Shown here: positions 1-6,499 of the stretch, in pieces
How the letters are laid out: every line of letters begins with the position of its first letter
Position numbering within the stretch: the first letter of the stretch is position 1
Source of the DNA: an uncultured Acetobacteraceae bacterium
GTDB lineage: Bacteria; Pseudomonadota; Alphaproteobacteria; Acetobacterales; Acetobacteraceae
Direction: 5' to 3'
Assembly: GCA_937874445.1 (NCBI GenBank)
Contig: CALNAL010000072.1
Coordinates: 1 to 7,685 of the forward strand
DNA length: 7,685 bases
The notes under the pieces: generated by a model
What the model saw: only the letters and a program-made list of their open reading frames with translations
Databases searched by the model: none
Told to the model about the DNA's origin: nothing
Translations under genes and position numbers: made by a program

Positions 1-172
1 CCAGGCCGCGCATACCCGCGCCCATAACGTTCCGTATTCGTAACATATAGCCGCGAAGGACTCCGCGCCGCCCCCGGACGCGGAGCCAAACGGACAAAGC
101 TTTCTTGGTTCTTCTTTCTCGAAAGAAGAACACCTTCCCTGGCTTGTTCTTCGTCGCAAGCGGAGGCGTGCG
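1..172. other. Non-coding left flank upstream of nadE
   Basis: I see no gene here that I can support. The first 50 bases are less GC-rich than the rest (around 25-50) and hold no convincing -35/-10 pair. Bases 61-67 (CTCCGCG) and 79-85 (CGCGGAG) form a perfect 7-bp inverted repeat around an 11-nt loop. It could be a hairpin at the end of an upstream transcript, but no T-run follows it. The AT-rich hairpin repeat at 96-140 is listed separately. The nadE promoter should lie in or upstream of this stretch, but I cannot place it. Confidence 0.5.
96..140 (+). repeat. AT-rich hairpin repeat, copy A
   Basis: Bases 108-118 (GTTCTTCTTTC) and 121-131 (GAAAGAAGAAC) are exact reverse complements. They give a 10-bp stem with a CTCG loop, or an 11-bp dyad. 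The surroundings match copy C at about 6500-6540: an AAAG...TTGGTTCTT entry side and an AAGAAC.CCTTCC exit side. The A/T-rich composition stands out against the GC-rich background. No T-run follows the stem on the + strand, so it is not a textbook intrinsic terminator. It is more likely a copy of a dispersed palindromic repeat that may also block transcription from upstream. Confidence 0.7.
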
Positions 173-208
173 TTGCGCGGGCGCGGGCGATCCCGTAGCT
201 TCCGCGGC

Positions 209-1885
209 ATGTCCGACGTTCTCAAAATCGCGCTGGCCCAGATCAATCCCCAGGTCGGGGCGGTGCGCGCCAATCTCGAGCGGCTGCGGCGGGTACGTGC
301 CGAGGCGGCCGCGATGGGGGCCGACCTGGTGGTGGCCCCCGAGCTGTGCCTGTCCGGGTATCCGCCGGAGGATCTGGTGCTCAAGCCTGCCTTCATTGCC
401 GCCTGCCTGGCGGCGCTGGAGGAGCTGGCCGCCGAGACTGCCGACGGCGGGCCGGCGATGGTCGTGGGCGTGCCCTGGAAGGAAGAAGCCGGCAAGCTCA
501 CCAACTCGGCCTGTCTGCTCGACGGCGGACGCATCGCGGCGCGGCGGGCCAAGCACGAGCTGCCCAACTACGGCGTCTTCGACGAGAAGCGCGTGTTCGA
601 CGCCGGCCCGGCGCCGGGGCCGATGGTCTTCCGGGGGTTCCGGCTGGGGGTGCTGACCTGCGAGGACTGGTGGTTCCCCGCCGTGCCCGAGACCCTGGCC
701 GAGAGCGGGGCGGAGGTATTGATCTCGCTCAACGGCAGTCCCTACGAAGTGGACAAGCAGCAGACCCGCATCGCGCTGGCCCGCAAGCGGGTGGCCGAGA
801 CGGGGCTGGCCTTTGCGTTCTGCGCCCAGGTAGGCGGGCAGGACGAGCTGGTATTCGAGGGGGCGAGCTTCGTGCTCAACCCCGACCAGACTCTGGCCGT
901 GCAGATGCCCTTCTTCACCGAGAACCTGTGCCTGACCGAGTGGCGCCGTGCCGGCGAGCGGCTGGTCTGCGTGCCGCCGACGCCCCCATGCCAGGCGCCG
1001 GAGCCGGGGCACGAGGAGAGCATCTACCGGGCGATGATGCTGGGGCTTGCCGACTATGTGAACAAGAACCGCTTCCCGGGCGTGATTCTCGGTCTCTCCG
1101 GGGGGATCGATTCGGCGCTCTCGGCGGCGGTGGCGGTGGACGCGCTGGGGCCGGAGCGCGTGCGGGCGTTCATGATGCCGAGTCCCTACACCTCGCGCGA
1201 GAGCCTGGAGGACGCGGCGGCCTGTGCCGCGCTGCTGGGGATCGCCTGCGACACGGTGCCGATCGGCGGGGCGATGGAAGCCTTCGGGGCCGCGCTGGCG
1301 CCGGTCTTCGCGGACCGGCAGAGCGACACCACCGAGGAGAACATCCAGTCGCGCGCGCGGGGGCTGATCCTGATGGCGATCTCCAACAAGCTCGGGGCGA
1401 TGCTGCTGACCACCGGCAACAAGAGCGAGATGTCGGTGGGCTATGCCACGCTCTACGGCGACATGTGCGGCGGCTATTCGGTGCTCAAGGACGTCTACAA
1501 GACCGAGGTGTTCGCCCTGGCGCGCTGGCGCAACGCCAACCTCCCCTTTGCGACATTGGGTCCGCGCGGGCCGGTGATGCCGCAGCGCGTGATCACCAAG
1601 CCGCCCTCGGCCGAGCTGAAGCCCAACCAGACCGACCAGGACACCCTGCCCCCCTACGAGGTGCTCGACGCCATTCTCGAAGGGCTGGTGGAGGGCGAGC
1701 AGAGCGTGGACGCGCTGGCGGCGCGGGGCTTCGCGCGCGAGACCGTGCTGCGGGTGTGGAAGATGCTCGACCGCGCCGAATACAAGCGTCGCCAGGCCCC
1801 GCCGGGAGTAAAGATCACCCCGCGCGCCTTCGGGCGGGACCGGCGCTACCCGATCACCAACGGATTCACGGGATTGATTGCATGA
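209..1885 (+). CDS. nadE: Glutamine-dependent NAD+ synthetase
   Basis: This enzyme catalyses the last step of NAD+ synthesis in the cytoplasm. It amidates deamido-NAD+ using ATP and ammonia released from glutamine. The 558-aa product has both expected domains. The N-terminal nitrilase-type glutaminase shows the Glu-Lys-Cys triad as E45 (APELCLSGYPPEDL), K115 (KHELPNYG) and C151 (LTCEDWW). The C-terminal synthetase has the PP-loop SGGIDS at 297-302, TTGNKSE at 401-407 and the family ending DRRYPITNGF. Length is normal for the bacterial two-domain form. I chose ATG 209 because MSDVLKIALAQINP is the usual N-terminus, although it has no clear ribosome binding site. TTG 173 is in frame, lies 6 nt after GGAGG at 162-166, and would add 12 Arg/Gly-rich residues. 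The stop overlaps the next start as ATGA, so translation is probably coupled. All key residues are intact. Confidence 0.97.
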   Translation: MSDVLKIALAQINPQVGAVRANLERLRRVRAEAAAMGADLVVAPELCLSGYPPEDLVLKPAFIAACLAALEELAAETADGGPAMVVGVPWKEEAGKLTNSACLLDGGRIAARRAKHELPNYGVFDEKRVFDAGPAPGPMVFRGFRLGVLTCEDWWFPAVPETLAESGAEVLISLNGSPYEVDKQQTRIALARKRVAETGLAFAFCAQVGGQDELVFEGASFVLNPDQTLAVQMPFFTENLCLTEWRRAGERLVCVPPTPPCQAPEPGHEESIYRAMMLGLADYVNKNRFPGVILGLSGGIDSALSAAVAVDALGPERVRAFMMPSPYTSRESLEDAAACAALLGIACDTVPIGGAMEAFGAALAPVFADRQSDTTEENIQSRARGLILMAISNKLGAMLLTTGNKSEMSVGYATLYGDMCGGYSVLKDVYKTEVFALARWRNANLPFATLGPRGPVMPQRVITKPPSAELKPNQTDQDTLPPYEVLDAILEGLVEGEQSVDALAARGFARETVLRVWKMLDRAEYKRRQAPPGVKITPRAFGRDRRYPITNGFTGLIA

Positions 1886-2268
1886 GCGACCTGTTTGCGC
1901 CGCAAGGCGGGTGGCGGGTACGGATTCACGACTTGTCGCTGCCGGCCGAAAACGATGCGATCGACGAGATCGGGCCGTTCGAGACGCTGATGCACGCCAA
2001 CGAGTTCGCCCGGCGCTACGTGCGCGCCTCGTTCGAGACCTGCCGCCAGGCGGTGGGCGCGGGCGATGTGCTGCAGGCGTGGCGCTCCTGGGGCGAGGAC
2101 GCCGAGGTGGTGGACGCCGGCGAGGGGGGCTGGAAGAGCGCCGACGCGCTGGCCGGATTCGTCGCCGTGACCGCCGGCGAGGAGGACTGCGACTGGCGTG
2201 CGCTCGACCCGCGACGGACGAATGACGCCGACGATGGGGACGCGGATGGCGATCCGGGGACGTCATGA
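1882..2268 (+). CDS. Unrecognised small acidic-tailed protein between nadE and the GluRS paralogue
   Basis: I do not recognise a named family for this 128-aa protein. It starts at ATG 1882, inside the nadE stop (ATGA), and ends at 2268 inside the next start (again ATGA). This is strong evidence for a real, translationally coupled gene, since no independent ribosome binding site is visible. Residues 10-55 look folded (GWRVRIHDLSLPAEN, then a likely helix ANEFARRYVRASFETC). A second helical stretch, LQAWRSWGEDAEVV, lies at 64-77, and the last 18 residues are mostly Asp, Gly and Ala. There is no signal peptide, membrane segment or metal-binding cluster. It has two isolated cysteines (C54 and C103). 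The conserved-looking aromatic/charged pattern suggests a small cytoplasmic accessory protein. A role linked to NadE or to the GluRS paralogue is only inferred from the tight packing. Confidence 0.78.
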   Translation: MSDLFAPQGGWRVRIHDLSLPAENDAIDEIGPFETLMHANEFARRYVRASFETCRQAVGAGDVLQAWRSWGEDAEVVDAGEGGWKSADALAGFVAVTAGEEDCDWRALDPRRTNDADDGDADGDPGTS

Positions 2269-3575
2269 CCCCGCGCATCGCCCTGGCGGTCGCCCCGGCG
2301 GGGCCGCTCGGACTGGGCCAGGCCCGGATCCTGCTGCTCGCCTGGCTGCTGGGGCGGCGACTCGGCGGGCAGGTGATCCTGCGCATCGAGGGCGCGCCCC
2401 GGCCGGAGCAGCGCGCCGCGGCGGAGGCCGAGCTGCGCTGGCTCGGGCTGGACTGGGACGAGGTCTCGGTGCGCGCGGAGCATCCCGAGCGCTACGCCGC
2501 CGCCGCCGAGGCGCTGAAGGCGGCCGGAAGGCTCTATCCCTGCTTCGAATCCGAAGCTGAACTCAATGCCAAGCGCGAGCGCCGCCTGCGCGAGAGACGG
2601 GCGGTGCTCTACGACCGCGCCATGCTGCGCCTGACCCCGGAGCAGCGGGCCGCCGCCGAGGCGGGAGGAAAGCTGCCGCACTGGCGCTTCCTGCTCTCCG
2701 GACGGCCGGTGGCGTGGGAGGACCTGGTGCTCGGGCGCGCCGAGGTGAAGCTGCCGGCGATGTCCGACCCCGTTCTGGTGACCGCCGACGGGGCGCCGCT
2801 CGGGCTGCTCGCGGCGGTGGCCGACGCAGCGGCCGAGCGGGTGACCCACGTGGTGCGCGCCGCCGAGCTGATCGGGCAGAGCGGGCTGGGGCGCGACGTG
2901 CTTGCCGCCCTCGGGGCGCCGACCCCGGTGCTCGCGCATCCGGCGGGGCTGGCCGGGGCGGACGGCAAGCGGCTGGATCGACGCGCGGCGCGGCTCACGC
3001 TGCATGCGCTGCGGGCCGACGGGGTGCTGCCCGAGGTGCTGGCGGCATATCTCGCGGACCCCGGGGCTGGACGGGGCAAGGCCGCCCGGCCGGCGGAGAT
3101 GGTGGCGGGGTTCGACCTCCGGCGTTGCGCGGCGGGGGGCTTCGAGATGCCCGCCCTGCTCAGGCTGAACCGGCGGGCGCTGGCGGAGGCGCCCTTCGCC
3201 GCGGTGGCCGGGCGCCTGCCGGCCGGGGCCACCGAGGCGTTCTGGCACGCCGTGCGGGGCGGGGTCGATCTGCTCGCCGAGGCGCGCGGCTACTGGGACG
3301 TGGTGGCGGGCAGCATCGTCCCGCCGGCGGTCGAGGGCGAGGAGGCCCTTCTGGCGGCGGCGCGCGAGACCCTTCCCGCCGAGCCCTGGGACGATGCGGT
3401 GTGGACGCGCTGGACCACCGCCCTGGCGGCCCGGCTCGGCCGGCCGGTGGAAGCGTTGGAGGCCCCGCTGCGTCTGGCGCTGACCGGCGAGGAGGACGGG
3501 CCGGGACTCACCGCCCTGCTGCCGCTGATCGGGCGGGCGCGGGTGGTGCGGCGGCTGGCCGACGCCGCCGGATAG
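2265..3575 (+). CDS. gltX: Glutamyl-tRNA synthetase paralogue (GluRS2 type), probably catalytically inactive
   Basis: Active GluRS charges tRNA with glutamate using ATP. This 436-aa protein clearly descends from the short alphaproteobacterial GluRS2: WLGLDWDE (59-66), RLYPCFES (89-96), AVLYDRAMLRL (113-123), HWRF (139-142), SDPVLV (167-172), THVVR (194-198), LPEVLAAYL (255-263) and the C-terminal LRLALTGEEDGPGL...LLPLIGRAR (402-426). The class I active-site motifs are gone, however. PTGxLHIG is replaced by PAGPLGLG (11-18), with both histidines lost. RIEDTD is RIEGAP (40-45), RGEDH is RAAEL (198-202), and KLSKR is RLDRR (236-240). The frame is intact over its full length with the same high GC as its neighbours, so it is not an obvious pseudogene. 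Aminoacylation is therefore unlikely. A regulatory, tRNA-binding or NadE-linked role is conjecture; HisZ is a known precedent for a reused synthetase paralogue. The start is ATG 2265, within ATGA, with GGGGA four bases upstream. Confidence 0.85.
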   Translation: MTPRIALAVAPAGPLGLGQARILLLAWLLGRRLGGQVILRIEGAPRPEQRAAAEAELRWLGLDWDEVSVRAEHPERYAAAAEALKAAGRLYPCFESEAELNAKRERRLRERRAVLYDRAMLRLTPEQRAAAEAGGKLPHWRFLLSGRPVAWEDLVLGRAEVKLPAMSDPVLVTADGAPLGLLAAVADAAAERVTHVVRAAELIGQSGLGRDVLAALGAPTPVLAHPAGLAGADGKRLDRRAARLTLHALRADGVLPEVLAAYLADPGAGRGKAARPAEMVAGFDLRRCAAGGFEMPALLRLNRRALAEAPFAAVAGRLPAGATEAFWHAVRGGVDLLAEARGYWDVVAGSIVPPAVEGEEALLAAARETLPAEPWDDAVWTRWTTALAARLGRPVEALEAPLRLALTGEEDGPGLTALLPLIGRARVVRRLADAAG

Positions 3576-3603
3576 GCCCCGGAAAGAATACGGAGAACAT
3601 GCC

Positions 3604-4374
3604 ATGAAGACGGGTTTCGGAATCGCCGGCATCGGCGGACGGATGGGGCAGCTGGTGGCCGAGGAGGTGCGCGCCGCCGGCGGCACCGTGGTCGGCGGCA
3701 TCGACCGCGAGGGGAGGAGCGTGGAAGGCGAGCGGATGTTCGCCTCCATGGCCGAGCTTGCCGCCGCCTGCGCGGTGGTGATCGAGTTCGCCGCCGCCTC
3801 GGCCGTGGCCGGACACGCCGCGGCCATGGCCCAGGCGGGCGGGACCGCCTGGGTGCTGGGAACGACCGGGCTTTCGCCGGCCGACGAGGCTGCCGTGGCC
3901 GCCGCCGCCGAGCACTGTCCGGTGGTGTGCGCGCCCAATTTCTCGCCGGGGGTCAATCTGGTGCTGGCGCTCGCCGAGCGCATGGCCGCCGCCCTGCCGG
4001 CCGAACAATACGACGCCGAGATTCTCGAGATGCATCATCGCCAGAAGGTGGACGCGCCCTCCGGCACGGCGCTGGGAATCGGCCGCGCCGTGGCCCGCGG
4101 GCGTGGCGTGCGGCTGGAGGACGTGCGCACCCCCGCGCGCGAGGGCGTGACCGGGGCGCGCAAGACCGGCGAGATCGGCTTTGCCGCGCTGCGCGGGGGG
4201 CAGGTGGTGGGCGAGCACACGCTGCTCTTCGCCGCCGCCAACGAGCACATCAGCCTCACCCACCGCGCCTTCGACCGCCGCGCCTTCGCCGCCGGGGCGG
4301 TGCGCGCCGCGCAGTGGGTGCGCGGCAAGGCCAATGGCCTGTATTCCATGCAGGATGTGCTGGGTATGCACTGA
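3604..4374 (+). CDS. dapB: 4-hydroxy-tetrahydrodipicolinate reductase
   Basis: This cytoplasmic enzyme uses NAD(P)H to reduce 4-hydroxy-tetrahydrodipicolinate to tetrahydrodipicolinate in the diaminopimelate/lysine pathway, which feeds peptidoglycan and protein synthesis. The 256-aa product has the nucleotide-binding loop GIGGRMG (9-15), VLGTTG (84-89), NFSPGVN (112-118), the catalytic/substrate block EMHHRQKVDAPSGTA (142-156, with H144, H145 and K148), and the ending NGLYSMQDVLGM. The length fits the family, slightly short of the E. coli enzyme. ATG 3604 has GGAG at 3592-3595 at good spacing. A start at 3599 would give only a two-codon peptide. The gene follows the GluRS paralogue by 28 nt and is probably co-transcribed with it, but it has its own ribosome binding site. 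Some usual residues are relaxed (VVIEFAAAS for the common IDFT/DFS strand), without loss of catalytic positions. Confidence 0.97.
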   Translation: MKTGFGIAGIGGRMGQLVAEEVRAAGGTVVGGIDREGRSVEGERMFASMAELAAACAVVIEFAAASAVAGHAAAMAQAGGTAWVLGTTGLSPADEAAVAAAAEHCPVVCAPNFSPGVNLVLALAERMAAALPAEQYDAEILEMHHRQKVDAPSGTALGIGRAVARGRGVRLEDVRTPAREGVTGARKTGEIGFAALRGGQVVGEHTLLFAAANEHISLTHRAFDRRAFAAGAVRAAQWVRGKANGLYSMQDVLGMH

Positions 4375-4398
4375 GGGGGATTCTCGCCCGCAGGGCAT

Positions 4399-4490
4399 GG
4401 GGTTGACCCTCGGCGTGGTTTCGGTCAGACCCCGGCAATTCCGCCGGCCGCTAGCGGCCATGTCCCTGTCACCCGTTCCCGGGAAGTAAA
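4399..4490 (+). promoter_or_regulatory. Structured leader upstream of metK (candidate cis-regulatory RNA)
   Basis: The 116-nt gap before metK is rich in pairing potential. GGGGTTGACC (4399-4408) pairs with GGTCAGACCCC (4423-4433) in a 10-bp stem with one bulged G (4428) and a 14-nt loop. The loop bases CGGCG (4411-4415) can pair with CGCCG (4442-4446), giving an H-type pseudoknot. That downstream strand can instead join CCGGC (4432-4436)/GCCGG (4443-4447) or the palindrome at 4446-4459, so alternative folds exist. CCCG (4472-4475) and CGGG (4480-4483) form a small hairpin covering part of the only ribosome-binding-like sequence, GGGAAG. Position before metK and competing folds suggest a SAM-responsive leader, but I cannot match it to SAM-II or another known class. 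GC-rich DNA forms stems easily. It could also hold a REP-like repeat, because GGTCAGACCCC resembles repeat sequences of other proteobacteria as I recall them. Confidence 0.4.
4446..4459. repeat. Perfect 14-bp palindrome in the metK leader
   Basis: GGCCGCTAGCGGCC is a perfect palindrome (4446-4459). As RNA it gives a 5-bp GC hairpin with a CUAG loop, about 30 nt before the metK start. As DNA it could be a dimeric operator. No second copy is seen in the window, and no regulator is assigned. Confidence 0.6.
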
Positions 4491-5678
4491 ATGCGCGATA
4501 AGGGCGAATTCCTCTTCACATCAGAATCTGTTTCGGAAGGGCATCCCGACAAGGTTGCCGACCGCATCAGCGATACCGTGCTGGACACGTTCCTCGCGGC
4601 GGATCCCCACTCGCGCGTGGCCTGTGAGACCATGGTGACGACCAACCGGGTGATCCTCGCGGGCGAGACCCGTGGCCCGGCCTCCGTGACCCCCGAGCTG
4701 CTCATCGAGAAGACCCGCGAGGCCATCCACGACATCGGCTACGAGCAGGACGGCTTCCACTGGAAGAACGCCGACGTGAAGGTGTTCCTCCACGCCCAGT
4801 CCTCCGACATCGCCCAGGGCGTCGATGCCAGCGGCAACAAGGACGAGGGTGCCGGCGACCAGGGCATCATGTTCGGCTACGCCTGCAACGAGACGCCCAC
4901 CCTGATGCCAGCGCCGCTCTACTATGCCCACGAGCTGCTGCGCCGCATCCACGACCTGCGCAAGGCGGGCGACGCCTCCGTCGCCGGGCTGCTGCCCGAC
5001 GCCAAGAGCCAGGTGACGCTGCGCTACGTCGACGGCAAGCCCGTCGGCGCCACCAGCGTCGTGATCTCCACCCAGCACGAGGAGCGCCTCGAGCAGGACG
5101 AGATCAAGACCATGCTCCTCCCGCTCATCGAGAAGGTGCTGCCCGCCGGGTGGGTGCCGGGCGAGAAGGAGATCTACGTCAATCCCACCGGCAAGTTCGT
5201 CATCGGCGGGCCGGACGGCGACTGCGGGCTGACCGGGCGCAAGATCATCGTCGACACCTACGGCGGGGCCGCGCCGCACGGCGGCGGGGCCTTCTCGGGC
5301 AAGGACCCCTCCAAGGTGGACCGTTCCGCCGCCTATGTCTGCCGCTACCTCGCCAAGAACGTCGTCGCCGCCGGGCTGGCCAACGCCTGCACGCTGCAGA
5401 TCAGCTACGCCATCGGCGTCTCCTACCCGCTCTCGCTCTACGTGGACCTGCACGGCAACCCCAAGGGCATCGACCAGGCCAAGCTGGAAAAGACCCTGCG
5501 CGAGCTGGTCAACCTCTCCCCGCGCGGCATCCGCGAGCACCTCAAGCTGAGCCGGCCCATCTATGTGCCGACCGCGGCCTACGGCCACTTCGGCCGTCAC
5601 CCCGACCCGGCGAAGGGCACCTTCACCTGGGAAAAGACCGACCTGGTGGCGGATCTGAAGTCCGCCTTCGGGCTCTGA
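4491..5678 (+). CDS. metK: S-adenosylmethionine synthetase (methionine adenosyltransferase)
   Basis: This cytoplasmic enzyme makes S-adenosylmethionine from methionine and ATP, releasing phosphate and pyrophosphate. The 395-aa protein has normal length. It begins with the standard FLFTSESVSEGHPDK (8-21, including ATP-binding H18). It carries signature 1, GAGDQGIMFGY (120-130), with metal/ATP contacts, and signature 2, GGGAFSGKD (264-272), the flexible phosphate-binding segment. The C-terminus shows the usual AYGHFGR. All signature residues are intact. ATG 4491 gives the expected N-terminus; the only ribosome-binding-like sequence is the weak GGGAAG at 4481-4486, which may be partly folded into a hairpin. 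The gene is followed directly by the SAM-dependent methyltransferase gene trmB, whose probable start overlaps the metK stop. Expression may be controlled through the structured leader. Identification is secure. Confidence 0.99.
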   Translation: MRDKGEFLFTSESVSEGHPDKVADRISDTVLDTFLAADPHSRVACETMVTTNRVILAGETRGPASVTPELLIEKTREAIHDIGYEQDGFHWKNADVKVFLHAQSSDIAQGVDASGNKDEGAGDQGIMFGYACNETPTLMPAPLYYAHELLRRIHDLRKAGDASVAGLLPDAKSQVTLRYVDGKPVGATSVVISTQHEERLEQDEIKTMLLPLIEKVLPAGWVPGEKEIYVNPTGKFVIGGPDGDCGLTGRKIIVDTYGGAAPHGGGAFSGKDPSKVDRSAAYVCRYLAKNVVAAGLANACTLQISYAIGVSYPLSLYVDLHGNPKGIDQAKLEKTLRELVNLSPRGIREHLKLSRPIYVPTAAYGHFGRHPDPAKGTFTWEKTDLVADLKSAFGL

Positions 5679-6388
5679 GCGAAAGTGCGGAACGGCGGGA
5701 GCTGAAACCCCCGCCGGACCGGCTCTACGGGCGCGGACGCGGCCATGTGCTGAGTCCGCGCCAACAGTTTCTGCTGGACACCACCCTGCCGCGGGCGCGC
5801 TTTCCGCTCGCCCGGGCCGCCACCCCCGCCGCCGCCTTCGCCGCCCCGATCGAGCGGCTGTGGCTGGAGGTCGGCTTCGGGTCCGGCGAGCACGCCGAGT
5901 CGCTGGCCCGCGCCAACCCCTCCGTCGGGTTGATCGCCTGCGAGGTGTTCGCCAACGGCATCTGCTCCCTGCTCGGCCGCCTCGTGCCCGAGGGCGGAGA
6001 GGCCGACGCGCCGCTGCCCGGCAACCTCCTTCTCTGGGACGACGACGCGCGCATCCTGCTGCGCGCCCTGCCCGACGGCGCGCTCGATGCGCTGTTCCTG
6101 ATGTTCCCCGACCCCTGGCCCAAGGCCCGCCACGCCAAGCGGCGCTTCGTGCATCCGCTGGCGCTCGCGGCCATCGCCCGCGTGCTGCGGCCCGGGGCCG
6201 AATGGCGCATCGCCTCCGACGACCCGACCTACCAGCAGTGGGTCGCCGAGGTCCTCGCCGCCCAGACCCTGTTCGACGCCCCGCCGCCCGTCGGGGAGCG
6301 CCCCGCCGGCTGGCCCGCCACCCGCTACGAGGCCAAGGCCCTGCGCGCCGGACGGCACCCGCTCTACTGGTCGCTGCGGCGGCGCTGA
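5675..6388 (+). CDS. trmB: tRNA (guanine-N7)-methyltransferase
   Basis: TrmB methylates N7 of G46 in the variable loop of tRNAs, using S-adenosylmethionine. Read from CTG 5675 the protein has 237 residues. It shows the N-terminal family motif RLYGRGRGH (16-24), SAM-binding motif I LEVGFGSGE (64-72), the acidic E90 after strand 2, the signature FPDPWPKARHAKRR (144-157), ASDDPTYQQW (180-189) and the C-terminal substrate segment TRYEAKALRAG (216-226). No ATG, GTG or TTG in this frame lies between GTG 5150, deep inside metK, and GTG 5747, which would delete the RLYGR motif. CTG 5675 overlaps the metK stop as CTGA and yields MSESAERR, a normal-looking N-terminus. I therefore place the start there by inference; there is no clear ribosome binding site, so coupling to metK is likely. 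The end faces the convergent glycosyltransferase gene. Function is secure; the start is not. Confidence 0.93.
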   Translation: MSESAERRELKPPPDRLYGRGRGHVLSPRQQFLLDTTLPRARFPLARAATPAAAFAAPIERLWLEVGFGSGEHAESLARANPSVGLIACEVFANGICSLLGRLVPEGGEADAPLPGNLLLWDDDARILLRALPDGALDALFLMFPDPWPKARHAKRRFVHPLALAAIARVLRPGAEWRIASDDPTYQQWVAEVLAAQTLFDAPPPVGERPAGWPATRYEAKALRAGRHPLYWSLRRR

Positions 6389-6391
6389 AGA

Positions 6392-6438
6392 GAAGGGTAA
6401 GGTCTTCTTTTCCTGAAGGAAAAGAAGCAAAAGGACTT
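6392..6438 (-). repeat. AT-rich hairpin repeat, copy B (inverted)
   Basis: CTTCTTTTCC (6404-6413) and GGAAAAGAAG (6418-6427) form a perfect 10-bp stem with a TGAA loop, starting 15 nt after the trmB stop. On the reverse strand the element reads AAGTCCTTTTGCTTCTTTTC with an ACCTTACCC exit side. This matches copy C, allowing small changes, so the two are inverted relative to each other. There is no T-run after the stem. It may still act in ending trmB transcription. Confidence 0.72.
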
Positions 6439-6499
6439 CATTCGTTTGGCGCTGCCTGTGGCGCGGAACCGGGACCGGGCACGGAATCCCAAAGGGGAA

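Noticed and set aside
105..656. A 183-codon plus-strand frame at the left edge
   Set aside because: From 209 on it overlaps nadE in another frame, and its product is Arg/Pro/Ser-rich without any family motif.
2016..3983. A 655-codon open frame on the minus strand across the GluRS paralogue and dapB
   Set aside because: It is low-complexity, rich in Ala, Gly, Pro, Arg and Ser, matches no family, and lies opposite recognisable genes. Long antisense frames are common in DNA this GC-rich.
4399..4447. Assigning the metK leader to the SAM-II riboswitch
   Set aside because: The conserved SAM-II loop and 3' sequence elements, as I recall them, are not present; only the general hairpin/pseudoknot shape is similar.
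4521..5600. A 359-codon open frame on the minus strand opposite metK
   Set aside because: It mirrors metK codon positions and shows no recognisable motif, so it is a shadow of a highly biased gene.
5747..6388. TrmB starting at GTG 5747
   Set aside because: It would delete the conserved N-terminal RLYGRGRGH motif and leave the protein short.
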